NCBI RefSeq assembly: GCF_030269325.1
Contig: NZ_BSTD01000008.1
Coordinates: forward strand, 558,001-622,000
DNA length: 64,000 bases
Direction of reading: 5' to 3'
Source of the DNA: Amycolatopsis sp. NBRC 101858
GTDB lineage: Bacteria; Actinomycetota; Actinomycetes; Mycobacteriales; Pseudonocardiaceae
Positions 8,294-17,400 of this stretch are shown in pieces. The position numbers were made by a program, and so were the translations under genes. Under the pieces are notes generated by a model. The model made no database searches. It worked only from the letters and a program-made list of their open reading frames with translations, and had not been told where the DNA came from. The number at the start of each line of letters is the position of its first letter. Positions within the stretch are counted from its first letter, which is position 1.

Positions 8294-8323
8294 GAGATCG
8301 ATCCTAGGTCCTATTGTGGGCGG
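8294..8323. promoter_or_regulatory. Face-to-face leaderless promoters in a 30-bp gap
   Basis: On the minus strand TAGGAT (8306-8301) is followed by 7 nt and the EXPERA ATG. On the plus strand TATTGT (8312-8317) is followed by 6 nt and the DUF1295 ATG at 8324. The two -10 boxes are 5 bp apart, so any -35 contacts lie inside the opposite gene's first codons and polymerases cannot occupy both sites at once. The middle carries CCTAGG. Confidence 0.6.
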
Positions 8324-9103
8324 ATGGACGCGCTGCGGGTCTGCCTGTACGTCTTCGCCGGGGTGACGCTCGGCACCTGGGTGATGTCGGTGCTGACCAG
8401 GGAGTACTCCTGGGTCGACCGGATCTGGTCGATCGTCCCGGTCGCGTACCTGGCGATCTTCGCCGGCGCGGCGGGGTTCGCCGACGCGCGCCTCGACGTG
8501 ATGTTCGCGCTGGTCACCCTGTGGGGGATCCGGCTGACGTTCAACTTCGCCCGGAAGGGTGGTTACGCCCGCGGCGGCGAAGACTACCGGTGGGCGGTGC
8601 TGCGCGAGCGGATGGCGCCGTGGCAGTTCCAGGTGTTCAACTTCTTCTTCATCTCGCTCTACCAGAACGCGATCCTGCTGCTGATCACGCTGCCCGCGTA
8701 CACGGCGCTGGAGCACCAGGGCTCGTTCGGCGTGGCGGACGTCGTCGTCGCGGTGGTCTTCGCCGCGTTCCTGGCCGGGGAGACGGTCGCGGACCAGCAG
8801 CAGTGGGTGTTCCACCGGGAGAAGCACGCGGGCCGCGCATCGACGCGGTTCCTCCAGGACGGCCTGTTCCGCTACTCGCGGCACCCGAACTTCTTCTTCG
8901 AGCAGGCGCAGTGGTGGGTGATCGCGGTGTTCGGCGTCGTCGCCGCGGGTCTGCAGTGGACGGTGGTGGGCGCGGTGCTGCTCACGCTGCTGTTCGTCGG
9001 GTCGACGAAGTTCACCGAGAGCATCACCAAGTCGCGCTACCCGGAGTACGCGGACTACCAGCGCCGGACGTCGCCGGTCGTGCCGTGGCCGGTCCGCGGA
9101 TGA
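8324..9103 (+). CDS. DUF1295 membrane protein (steroid 5-alpha-reductase-like fold)
   Basis: The 259-residue protein has about six to seven transmembrane helices. Its C-terminal half has the family signature RYSRHPNFFFEQAQWW (about 187-202) and ends YPEYADYQRRTSPVVPWP, both hallmarks of DUF1295 and the related steroid-5-alpha-reductase/ICMT superfamily, which use NADPH or SAM at the membrane. The actual substrate is unknown. ATG at 8324 appears leaderless. Its stop overlaps the nitrilase start (ATGA), so the two proteins are co-translated; on the other side sits the EXPERA gene. Confidence 0.85.
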   Translation: MDALRVCLYVFAGVTLGTWVMSVLTREYSWVDRIWSIVPVAYLAIFAGAAGFADARLDVMFALVTLWGIRLTFNFARKGGYARGGEDYRWAVLRERMAPWQFQVFNFFFISLYQNAILLLITLPAYTALEHQGSFGVADVVVAVVFAAFLAGETVADQQQWVFHREKHAGRASTRFLQDGLFRYSRHPNFFFEQAQWWVIAVFGVVAAGLQWTVVGAVLLTLLFVGSTKFTESITKSRYPEYADYQRRTSPVVPWPVRG

Positions 9104-9912
9104 CGGTCGTCGCCGCTCTCCAGGTCGGGACGGGCGTCTCCCTCGAGCGGATCCTGGAGTTCGAAGACGAGATCCGCGGTGCCGCGCTGGTGGTGCTGCC
9201 CGAAGCCGTGCTCGGCGGGTACCCGGGCCGGCAGCCGTTCCCCGAGTACTTCCGCGCGGCGATCTCCGTGCCGGGACCCGAGACGAGGGCACTGGCCGGC
9301 CTCGCCGCGCGCACGGGTGCGAGCCTGGTCGTCGGCGTCATCGAGCGGGACGGCTCCACGTTGTACAGCACGGCCGTGTTCCTCGACCCCTCGCTGGGGC
9401 TGGTCGCCAAGCACCGCAAGCTGGTCCCGACCGAGCGCGAACGGCTCTTCTGGGGCCGCGGCGACGGTTCGACGCTCCCGGCGATCCCGACGGCGGCGGG
9501 CCTGGCGGGCGCGGCGATCTGCTGGGAGAACCACATGCCGCTGCTGCGCGCGGCGATGTACGCGAAGGGCATCGAGATCTGGTGCGCCCCGACGGCGGAC
9601 GACCGCGACGTCTGGCAGGCATCGATGCGCCACATCGCCGACGAGGGCCGGTGTTTCGTGATCTCGGCCTGCCCGTACGAGACTTCCGGCGAGGATCCGT
9701 TCCGCGGCGGCAGCGTGATCGTCGGCCCCCTGGGCGACGTGCTGGCGGGCCCGCTCCGTGACGGCGAAGGCCTGATCACGGCGACCATAGACCTGGAGGA
9801 GATCGTGACGGCCCGCAAGAGCCTCGACGTCTCGGGGCACTACGCGCGGCCGGACGTCTTCGCGCTGACGGTGGACGAGCGGCCCCAGGACGGCGTCACC
9901 TTCCTGCGGTGA
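9100..9912 (+). CDS. Carbon-nitrogen hydrolase (nitrilase family)
   Basis: The 270-residue protein shows the full nitrilase triad: Glu in VVLPEAVLGGYPG near 32-44, Lys in KHRKLVPT near 107, and Cys in AAICWENHMPLLR near 142. The CWENHMPL block is typical of nitrilases and cyanide hydratases more than of amidases. The substrate is not deducible. At 270 residues it is shorter than plant-type nitrilases (about 310-350). The ATG overlaps the DUF1295 stop by 4 nt. The terminator hairpin that follows embraces this gene's own stop codon. Confidence 0.85.
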   Translation: MTVVAALQVGTGVSLERILEFEDEIRGAALVVLPEAVLGGYPGRQPFPEYFRAAISVPGPETRALAGLAARTGASLVVGVIERDGSTLYSTAVFLDPSLGLVAKHRKLVPTERERLFWGRGDGSTLPAIPTAAGLAGAAICWENHMPLLRAAMYAKGIEIWCAPTADDRDVWQASMRHIADEGRCFVISACPYETSGEDPFRGGSVIVGPLGDVLAGPLRDGEGLITATIDLEEIVTARKSLDVSGHYARPDVFALTVDERPQDGVTFLR

Positions 9913-9919
9913 CGCCGTC
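9889..9919. terminator. Perfect 12-bp hairpin spanning the nitrilase stop codon
   Basis: GACGGCGTCACC (9889-9900) pairs perfectly with GGTGACGCCGTC (9908-9919) around a 7-nt loop. The nitrilase TGA (9910-9912) is inside the right arm. It sits between convergent genes, with the SDR stop at 9930, and probably terminates both directions. There is no U-tract. Confidence 0.6.
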
Positions 9920-9929
9920 CCGACGGGAC

Positions 9930-10679
9930 TCAGACCGCCAACCGGCCGCCGTCCACCGGGAGGATCGCTCCCTGGACGAAGCTCGACTCCGCCGTCACCA
10001 GGAACGCGATCGCCGCCGCGATCTCCTCGGGTGCCGCGACTCGGCCGGCCGGGCCCGCCGATGCCAGCTCGTCCAGGCCGTCGCCGAACACCGCTGTTCC
10101 CTCGGTGCGGGTCGGGCCGGGGCTGACCGCGTTGACGCGCACGCCGGACGGGCCGAACTCCGCCGCCCACGCCTTGGTCATCAGCTCGACCGCCGCCTTC
10201 GACGAGCCGTAGAGCGCCATGCCCGCCATGCCCCGCGCCGCCACCATCGTCGACACGTTGACGATCGCGCCGTGGCCGCGGGCGGCCATCTCCGGCGCCA
10301 GTTCGGCGGTGAGGAAGTACGGCACCTTCACGTTCGTCTCGTAGACGCGGTCGAAGTCGGCTTCGTCCGTGTCCGAAGTGGACCCGGTCGGGAAGATCCC
10401 GGCGTTGTTCACCAGCACGTCGACGTGCCCGCCCACTTCCCGGGCGCGGGCGGCCAACGCGCGTGCCGACGCCGCGTCCGTCAGGTCGGCCGCGACGAAG
10501 TCGGCCTTCCCGCCCGCTTCCCGGATCCGCGAGACGACCTCCGCGCCGCGCGCCGCATCCCGGCCGGACAGCACGACGTGGGCCCCGAGCCCGGCCAGCG
10601 CGACCGCCGTCGCCCGCCCGATCCCGCTGGTTCCGCCGGTCACGAGCGCCGTGGTCCCGGACAGTCCTTCAGTCATCAC
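9930..10679 (-). CDS. Short-chain dehydrogenase/reductase (FabG-like)
   Basis: The 249-residue classical SDR has the cofactor motif TGGTSGIG near 14-21, NNAG near 91-94, a catalytic serine in NVSTMVA, YGSSK near 156-160, and a C-terminal PVDGG. An arginine in LSGRDAARG after beta-strand 2 suggests NADP(H) preference. The substrate is unknown. GAGGAG precedes the ATG pair at 10679/10676. It is downstream of the GRAM-like gene on the same strand with a 122-bp gap that contains a small hairpin, so it may have its own promoter. Confidence 0.88.
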   Translation of the reverse strand: MMTEGLSGTTALVTGGTSGIGRATAVALAGLGAHVVLSGRDAARGAEVVSRIREAGGKADFVAADLTDAASARALAARAREVGGHVDVLVNNAGIFPTGSTSDTDEADFDRVYETNVKVPYFLTAELAPEMAARGHGAIVNVSTMVAARGMAGMALYGSSKAAVELMTKAWAAEFGPSGVRVNAVSPGPTRTEGTAVFGDGLDELASAGPAGRVAAPEEIAAAIAFLVTAESSFVQGAILPVDGGRLAV

Positions 10680-10693
10680 TCAACTCCTCGCGG

Positions 10694-10710
10694 CCGGGGT
10701 GTTTCCCCGG
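10694..10710. terminator. Short GC hairpin between GRAM-like and SDR genes
   Basis: CCGGGG (10694-10699) and CCCCGG (10705-10710) enclose the loop TGTTT. It follows the GRAM-like gene on the minus strand and precedes the SDR start. The stem is only 6 bp, so it may be an attenuator or a weak terminator. Confidence 0.35.
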
Positions 10711-10801
10711 TCACCGGGTTCAAGGAGGAGCACCGGGCAGGACTTCCGGATGAGCGTTCGGCGCTGCTTATGCCCGCGATTCGCCGCGCCGATGGGCGGC
10801 G

Positions 10802-11251
10802 CTACCAGGCGGAACTGCCTGCCACCGCCTCCTTGAGCGCGGCCAGGAACCGGTCTCGGCAGACGATGTTCTCCGGATTCCAGATCGGTGTGACGAAGTG
10901 CGCGGAGATGCTGAACTCCAGCTTCCTCTCCTTGCCGGCGCTGTCCCACCGCGCCAGCAGGGCGCAGCGCCGGGTTGCCGTGACCGCGATGATGGTGTCC
11001 AGGCCGATGTCGATCTGCGCGGTCAGGGGCATCACCAGGGCGTTCAGCAGCCGTTGCGGGTGAAAGTTCCAGTCGTGCAGTTTCGCACTGTGCTTCGCTG
11101 CTCGGTTGGACAGCTGCAGGCCGGACCTCCCGATGAGCGGCAGGAACACCAGCCGCCGGTCGGTGAGCATCAGCGTGCCGCCCATTGTGGGGACGGCTCC
11201 GAGCATCCGGCCGCCGTACTGGGTCGTCACCACGGTCTCTTCGGACATCAT
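10802..11251 (-). CDS. Small GRAM/PH-like domain protein
   Basis: The 149-residue protein begins MMSEETVVTTQYGG and contains GTLMLTDRRLVFLPL near 25-39, the pattern seen in GRAM/bacterial-PH domains where a beta-sandwich strand follows a conserved T(D/N)RRL. The rest is beta-rich with a C-terminal helix (FLAALKEAVAG). No transmembrane segment or signal was seen. Such domains bind lipids or act as scaffolds, but the function is unknown here. AAGGAAG just upstream supports ATG 11251 or 11248; longer readings run into the LysR gene. It lies 29 bp after the LysR stop and may be the third gene of the P450-LysR operon. Confidence 0.65.
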   Translation of the reverse strand: MMSEETVVTTQYGGRMLGAVPTMGGTLMLTDRRLVFLPLIGRSGLQLSNRAAKHSAKLHDWNFHPQRLLNALVMPLTAQIDIGLDTIIAVTATRRCALLARWDSAGKERKLEFSISAHFVTPIWNPENIVCRDRFLAALKEAVAGSSAW

Positions 11252-11280
11252 CGCTTCCTTCCGCCGTTGCCGGAAAGTGG

Positions 11281-12180
11281 CTACGGCGACCGCGGAGATA
11301 CGTCTTCCAGCGCCGCGACGAACTCCGCGACGTCCCGGCGGTGCGACGTCGCCGGCCAGACGGCCCACGTCCGCCGGACGATCGGGTTCCCGGCCAGCGG
11401 CAGCCACCGGACCGTGTCCGGCATCGGGTACGGCCACTCGGGCGGGGCGAAGGCGTACGCGCCGCCCGCGCTGACCGCCGGGATCTTGAGCTCGACGATC
11501 AGCCGCTGCTCCTCGGGCACCTCCGGCCCGACGTCGAGGCCGTGGCTGCGCAGCGTCGCCGCCAGCTCGTCGTACCAGGCCGGGCTGCCCGCGCGGGCGA
11601 AGGCGAACCACTCCAGCCCCGCGAGGCTCTCCAGCCGGACCGGGGAGCCCAGCTTCTCCGCGAGGTCCGCCGCGAGCAGGACACCCACGTTCTCCGCGAC
11701 GACGAGCTGCGCGTCGAGGTCCGGCCCGGCCGGGCGTTCGCGCACCAGGCCGACGTCCAGCTCGTCCGCCCGCAGCGCCGCCACCTGGGCCACCGACGAC
11801 AGGTGGCGGGCCTGCACCCGGGTGTCCGGGCAGGCCTCCGCCAGCCGCGCGAGCGCCGCGGGCAGCAGCTCCGGCGGCAGCTCCAGGGGGACGCCGACGC
11901 GCAGCACGCCACCGCCGGTCTTCGTGTGCCGGGCCATGGCGGCGACGGCTTGGTCGTGGCGGGCCAGCACCGCGCGGGCTTCGCCCAGCAGCGTCGTCCC
12001 GGCCTCGGTCGCCTGGACGCCGGTGCTGGTGCGGACCAGCAGCTGGACGCCGAGACGGCGTTCGAGCGCGGTGATCGTCTGGGACAGCGCCGGCTGGCTC
12101 ACGTGCAGCTGCCGCGCCGCCTTCGACATCGCGCCCGCCTCGACGACCGCGACGAACGCCCGCAGCTCGCGGATCTCCAT
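11281..12180 (-). CDS. LysR-family transcriptional regulator
   Basis: The 299-residue regulator has a LysR winged helix (AGAMSKAARQLHVSQPALSQ at about 15-34) and a substrate-binding domain of about 200 residues beginning VLRVGVPLELPP. The ATG at 12180 overlaps the P450 stop (TGATG); a GTG one codon upstream is an equally possible start. LysR genes are usually divergent from their targets. Here the gene is downstream of, and coupled to, the P450, so it may regulate its own operon. Confidence 0.88.
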   Translation of the reverse strand: MEIRELRAFVAVVEAGAMSKAARQLHVSQPALSQTITALERRLGVQLLVRTSTGVQATEAGTTLLGEARAVLARHDQAVAAMARHTKTGGGVLRVGVPLELPPELLPAALARLAEACPDTRVQARHLSSVAQVAALRADELDVGLVRERPAGPDLDAQLVVAENVGVLLAADLAEKLGSPVRLESLAGLEWFAFARAGSPAWYDELAATLRSHGLDVGPEVPEEQRLIVELKIPAVSAGGAYAFAPPEWPYPMPDTVRWLPLAGNPIVRRTWAVWPATSHRRDVAEFVAALEDVSPRSP

Positions 12181-13442
12181 CACCGCGCCCAGCGGATCGG
12201 CAGCGACTTCAGGCCGTTCTGGAAGGTCGAGCGCAGCCGCACCGGCTCACCGGCGAGCTCCACGAAGCCCAGCAGGTCCAGCACCGCGTCGAACATCGCC
12301 CGCAGCTGCACCCGGGCCAGGTGCGAGCCCAGGCAGAAGTGCGGGCCGTGGCCGAAGGTGAGGTGGTCGTTGGGTGTGCGGCCGATGTCGAACGCGTCCG
12401 GATCGGCGAACACCGAAGGGTCGCGATTGGCCGAAGAGAACCACACCACCACCTTCTCGCCCGCGCGGATGTCCACATCGGACAGAGAGACGTCGGCGGT
12501 CGCTGTCCGCCGGAAGTTCATCACCGGCGTCCACCATCTCAACATCTCCTCGACCGCGGACGGCAGCAGCGAACGGTCGGCCAGCAGCCGTCGGTACTCC
12601 GCGGGGTGCGAGAGCAGCGCCAGCATCCCGCCGGGTAGGCCGTTGCGCAGGGTTTCGTTGCCCGCCACGGAAAACAGCCAGAAGAGGTTCTCGAACTCGG
12701 CGAGCGAGACGCGCCCGCCGTCGTCGCCGACGTGCCGCATCAGGTTGCTCATGACGTCGTCGCCCGGGTGCTCGCGCTTGTACTCGCCGAGCGCGTTCGC
12801 GTACGCGTAGAGGTCCGGCATGCCGGCGCGCGTGCGCGGGTCCGGCATCGACCCGTCCGGGCCGGGCGACGGGCGGACGGCGAGCGCGGCCCGCGCCAGC
12901 TCGCTCACCGACGAGGGGTCGACGGTGGCGCTGACCGCGTACTCGGCGTCCTGGTAGCCGATGACCCGGTTGCTCCAGTCGTACATCAGCCGCCGGTCCC
13001 GCTCCGGCACGCCGAACACCGCGGCCAGCGTCAGCAGCGGCAGGTCGGCGGCCAGCGCCGCGAAGTCGCACGAACCCCGCTCGGCGACGCTCGCGACGAG
13101 GTCCCGCGCCGACGCTTCGATCCGCTCGGTCAGCTTCGCGATCGCGCGGGGCGTGAACGCCCGTGTCAGCAGCCCGCGCAGCCGGCCGTGCTCCGGCGGG
13201 TCCATGTTGAGCATCATCCGGCGCACGTAGGCGAGGTCCGAAGGAGTCGCGGGGTCGCGGATCTGCGTCCCGCCGAGCTGCGAGGAGAACAACCCGGGAT
13301 CGCGCAGGACGCGCCGCACGTCGGCGTGCCGCAGCACGGCCCAGAAGTCGTCGACGCGCACCACCGGCGACGCCTGCCGAAGCCGCGCCAGCTCGTCGTA
13401 CGGGACGCCCTCCACATAGGTGTCCGGATCGGTGATCCCCAC
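12180..13442 (-). CDS. Cytochrome P450
   Basis: The 420-residue soluble actinobacterial P450 has the I-helix FSVAGNETLRN (acid Glu, then Thr), the K-helix EEMLRW (ExxR), and the heme-cysteine loop FGHGPHFCLG near 360-369. The RRTATADVSL and GEKVVVWFSSANRDPSVF stretches resemble the CYP125/CYP124/CYP142 type that hydroxylate sterol or fatty-acyl chains, but the substrate is not certain. No ferredoxin gene is adjacent. The GTG start at 13442 has TAGGGT 6 nt upstream, which indicates a leaderless transcript. It is coupled to the downstream LysR gene. Confidence 0.93.
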   Translation of the reverse strand: MGITDPDTYVEGVPYDELARLRQASPVVRVDDFWAVLRHADVRRVLRDPGLFSSQLGGTQIRDPATPSDLAYVRRMMLNMDPPEHGRLRGLLTRAFTPRAIAKLTERIEASARDLVASVAERGSCDFAALAADLPLLTLAAVFGVPERDRRLMYDWSNRVIGYQDAEYAVSATVDPSSVSELARAALAVRPSPGPDGSMPDPRTRAGMPDLYAYANALGEYKREHPGDDVMSNLMRHVGDDGGRVSLAEFENLFWLFSVAGNETLRNGLPGGMLALLSHPAEYRRLLADRSLLPSAVEEMLRWWTPVMNFRRTATADVSLSDVDIRAGEKVVVWFSSANRDPSVFADPDAFDIGRTPNDHLTFGHGPHFCLGSHLARVQLRAMFDAVLDLLGFVELAGEPVRLRSTFQNGLKSLPIRWAR

Positions 13443-13448
13443 GAGCCG

Positions 13449-13454
13449 ACCCTA
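13449..13454 (-). promoter_or_regulatory. -10 box of leaderless P450 transcript
   Basis: TAGGGT on the minus strand ends 6 nt before the P450 GTG start, so transcription should begin at or next to the start codon. The divergent alpha/beta hydrolase starts 46 bp away at 13489 and shows only the weaker CAGGCT 6 nt before its ATG. Confidence 0.55.
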
Positions 13455-13488
13455 GCCGCGCCCACCGACAATTTGGCAGGCTGCTCCG

Positions 13489-14217
13489 ATGGACACGCTG
13501 AACATGCGCACCGGCGGCGAGGGCGAACCGGCCATCCTGTTCCTGCACGGCCTCGGCGCGACGGGCGCGGTCTGGGCCCATCTGACCGAACTGGTGCCCC
13601 GGCGCGTCCTGGTCCCCGACCTGCCCGGCCACGGCCCGTCCGCGCCGCTGCCGCACTACAGCTTCGGCACGCTCGCCACGGCCGTCGCGCGGGCGCTCCC
13701 CGACAACGGCCCGCTGGTCGTCGCCGGGCACTCGCTCGGCGGGGTGCTCGCGCTGGAGCTCGCGTCCGGGAAGTACGACGTCGAGGTCGAAGGCGTGCTG
13801 GCGCTGGGCGTGAAGGTCGAGTGGACCCAGGACGACCTGGGTCGGGCGGCGAGTTTCGCGGCGCGGCCGCCCCGGGTGTTCGAGACGCAGCCCGAAGCCG
13901 ACCAGGCGTACCTGAAGGTGTCCGGGCTGCTCGGCATCGCGCCCGCGGACCCGGCCGGGCTTCGCGAGACCGAGGGAGGTTGGCGTCTCGCGATGGACCC
14001 GGCCGCGTTCGGCGTCGGCGCGCCGGACATGCCGGCGCTGCTCGCCGCGGCGCGGTGCCCGGTCGTGCTGGCGGCGGGCGAGAACGACCCGATGAGCCGC
14101 CCGGAGCAGCTGCGCGCGCTGGACCCGGACGCGGTCACCCTCGCCGGCCTCGGGCACAACGCCCATGTCGAGGATCCAGCCGCCGTACGCGCCCTGTTGG
14201 AGCGCTTCGGCGTCTGA
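13489..14217 (+). CDS. Alpha/beta-fold hydrolase
   Basis: The 242-residue hydrolase shows FLHGLGATGAVWAHL (oxyanion region, about 18-32), the nucleophile elbow GHSLGG near 80-85, an acid in AGENDPMSRP near 202, and the histidine in LGHNAHVEDP near 222. This is the esterase/lactonase-type core without a large cap domain. The substrate is unknown. It is divergent from the P450 across a 46-bp gap, which suggests shared control. Downstream, 14218-14458 contains no gene and must hold the promoter of the SARP regulator; no clear promoter was recognised there. Confidence 0.85.
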   Translation: MDTLNMRTGGEGEPAILFLHGLGATGAVWAHLTELVPRRVLVPDLPGHGPSAPLPHYSFGTLATAVARALPDNGPLVVAGHSLGGVLALELASGKYDVEVEGVLALGVKVEWTQDDLGRAASFAARPPRVFETQPEADQAYLKVSGLLGIAPADPAGLRETEGGWRLAMDPAAFGVGAPDMPALLAAARCPVVLAAGENDPMSRPEQLRALDPDAVTLAGLGHNAHVEDPAAVRALLERFGV

Positions 14218-14458
14218 AGGCTCGGGTGCAGCCGTCGTACCCCATGCGACGGCTGCTCCGAACCCCTCGCCACCACCGGACCCGGAAAGCCTAGGAAACC
14301 GCGGTGGACTTGGGCCTGTACCCGGCGGCACCGCCGTCGTCACGGTCGGTACCTGCGGAAACGGTTATCTTCGCCGTTCGGTGGTACAGGTGGAGCGGCA
14401 CGATCGGAATCCTGGAGGGGTACGTTCCGCTGCGGGGGCACGCGGGGAGAGGACGCCT

Positions 14459-17400
14459 GTGGACGAAGGCCTGCCGTTCGCCGGATGGCTGCGGGACCGG
14501 CGCGTGCTCGCCGGCCTCACCCAGGCCCAGCTGGCCGAGCGCGCCGGGGTGAGCCTGCGCGCGGTGCGCAACGCCGAGCTCGGCAACGTCCGCCGGCCTC
14601 GGCCGGAGACGGAACGCCGGCTGCGGGAAGCGCTTGCCGAAGCACCGCCCGAGCGGGTGCGGATCGGCGTCCTGGGCCCGCTCACCGTGTGGCGCGGGGA
14701 CTGCCCGGTCGAGATCGGCGCCGAGAAGCAGCGCCTGCTGCTCGCGATGCTGGCGTTGCAGCCGAACCGCACGGTCCGGCGCGAGGACCTCGTCGACGTC
14801 ATCTGGGACGAGTCGCCGCCGTCGGGCCTGGAGCTGCTCCACACCTACGTCGCGCGGCTGCGGCGGGCGCTGCGGCCCGCCGACCCCATCGCCACCGACA
14901 AGGGCGGCTACCGGCTGACCGCCGACGTCGAGGACCTCGACCTCCTGCGGTTCGAGGCGTTGCTGGCCGAGGACGCCCACCGCGAGGCCCTGGAGCTCTG
15001 GCGCGGGCCGGCGCTGGCCGATGTCGGACGGCTCCGGCAGCACCCCGCCCGGCTGGCACTGGCGATGAAGCGCGCGAAGGCGGTGATGGCGTTCACCGAG
15101 GCCGCGGACCCCGAGGACGCGGCGATCCAGCTGCGCGTGCTCACCGCCGAGGAGCCGCTGAACGAGTCCGCGCACGCTCGGCTGATGCAGGTGCTCGCCG
15201 CGTCCGGGCGGCAGGCCGCCGCGCTGGCGGTGTTCGAGGAGATCCGGCTGCGGCTGGACGCCGAGCTGGGCATCGAACCCGGCGCCGAGCTGCGCGCGGC
15301 CCAGCGGCAGGTGCTGCGCCAGGACTTCGCCGCCCCGGAACCGCCGGCCCGCGTCCCCGCCCAGCTGCCCGCGGACGTCGCCGGCTTCCGCGGCCGCACC
15401 GGCCAGCTGGCCGAGCTCGACGCCCTCCGGGAAGGCGGCGGCACCGGCGCGCGCATCGCCGTCCTGTCCGGCACCGGCGGGGTCGGGAAGACGGCGCTGG
15501 CCGTCCACTGGGCCCAACGGTCCCTCGCCGAGTTCCCGGACGGCCAGCTCTACCTGGACCTGCACGGCTACGGCACGGTCCGGCCGGTCGAGCCGGGTGA
15601 CGCGCTGTCCGGGTTCCTGCGCGCCCTCGGCGTCGACGGCGCGGACATCCCCGCCGAGCCGGAGGAGCGCGCCGCGAAGTTCCGCACCGCGCTCACCGGC
15701 CGCCGGATGGTGCTGCTGCTGGACAACGCCGGCTCGGTCGGGCAGGTCCGCCCGCTGCTGCCCGGCTCGGCGTCGTGCCTGGTCCTGGTGACCAGCCGGG
15801 ACGCGCTGCCGGGGCTGGTCGCGCGGCACGGCGCCCGCCGCGTGCTCGTCGACCTGCTGACCGAGGCCGAAGCCCTCGACCTGCTGCGGACGCTGCTCGG
15901 CGCCCGCGTCGACGACGAGCCGGACGCCGCCGAGGCGCTGATCGGCTACTCCGCCCGGCTGCCGCTGGCCCTGCGGCTGGTCGCGGAGCTGGCGCTGAGC
16001 CGGCCGGGGGAGCGGCTCGACGCCCTCGCCGAGGAACTCGCCGACGAACGGCGCCGGCTCGACCTGCTCGACGGCGGCGGCGACCCGCTGACCGCGGTCC
16101 GGGCCGTCTTCTCGTGGTCCTACCGGCACCTGACGGCCGACGCCGCGCGCGTGTTCCGGCTCTGCGGCCTGCACCCGGGCCGCGACCTGACCCCGGCCGC
16201 GATCGCCGCGCTCGCCGGCGTCACCCTGCCGGAGGCGGAACGGCTGACGGCCACGCTGGTCCGCGCCCACCTCGCGCAGGAGACCGGCGACGACCGCGTC
16301 CAGCAGCACGACCTGCTGCGCGTCTACGCCGCCGAGCTCGCCGCGCGGAACGAGACCGAGAGCCACGCCGCGCAGGAGCGGCTGTTCGACTTCTACGTCC
16401 GGTCGGCCGCGCAGGCCATGGACGTCGTCCTGCCGCAGGAACGCCACCTGCGCCACGACGTGCCCGACCCGGACGTCAAGGTGCTCGACGCGCCGGCGTG
16501 GCTGGAGGCCGAGCGCCGCAACCTCCTGGCCGTCGCGGCGCACGCGACGCGGCACGGGTGGGCCGAGCACCTGCGGCTGCTGTCCGGGATCCTCTGGCAC
16601 TACCTCGACGTCGGCGGCTACCACGAGGAATCGCTGGTGCTGCACTCGCACGCGTCGGCGCTGGCCCACGACGCCGGCGACCGGGTGGCGGAGGCCGAGC
16701 CGCTCATCCTGATCGCGCTCGGCCACTGGCGCGTCGGCCGCTCCCGGGAGGCGCGGCGGTACCTGGAGGAGGCGCTCGTCCTCGCTCGCGAGACCGGCGA
16801 CCAGCGCACCGAGATCCACGCGGTCAACACCCTCGGCCTGGTCTGCCGGGCGCTGGGCCGGTTCGCCGAAGCGATCACGTACTCGACCGAAGCCCTGTCC
16901 CTGACCCGCAAGGCCGGCGACCGCACCAGCGAAGGCCTCGTCCTGGTGGTGCTCGGCTGCTCCTGCCGCGGCATCGGCCGTTACGGCGAAGCGATCGGCT
17001 ACCTCGAGGAGGCGCACGCGCTGGCCCGCGACACCGCCGACCGCACGAGCGAGGGCTACGCGCTGGTCAACATGGGCGATTCGCTGTCGGCGCTGGGCCG
17101 CCACGACGAGGCGGTCCGTGCGCTGGAGGAGGGGCTGGAGCACTTACGCGCCATGGGCGTGTGGGTCAGCGAGGGGTACGCGCTCGGCATCCTCGGCGAC
17201 GTCGAGCACGCGCGCGGCCGCTACCCGGAGGCCGCGGCCCACCTCGAGCGGGCCCTCGAAATCGCGCAGGAGACCGGCAGCCCGACCAACCGCAGTGTCG
17301 CGCTGAAGCACCTCGGCGACGTCCGGCTGGCGCAGGGCCGGGAAACCGAAGCGGCCCAGCACCTCGAAGAGGCACTGGGCCTGGCCCGCGAATGCGGCGA

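Noticed and set aside
14291..17143. A 950-codon minus-strand open frame across the SARP gene
   Set aside because: It has low-complexity composition and runs exactly opposite the recognised SARP/NB-ARC/TPR protein.
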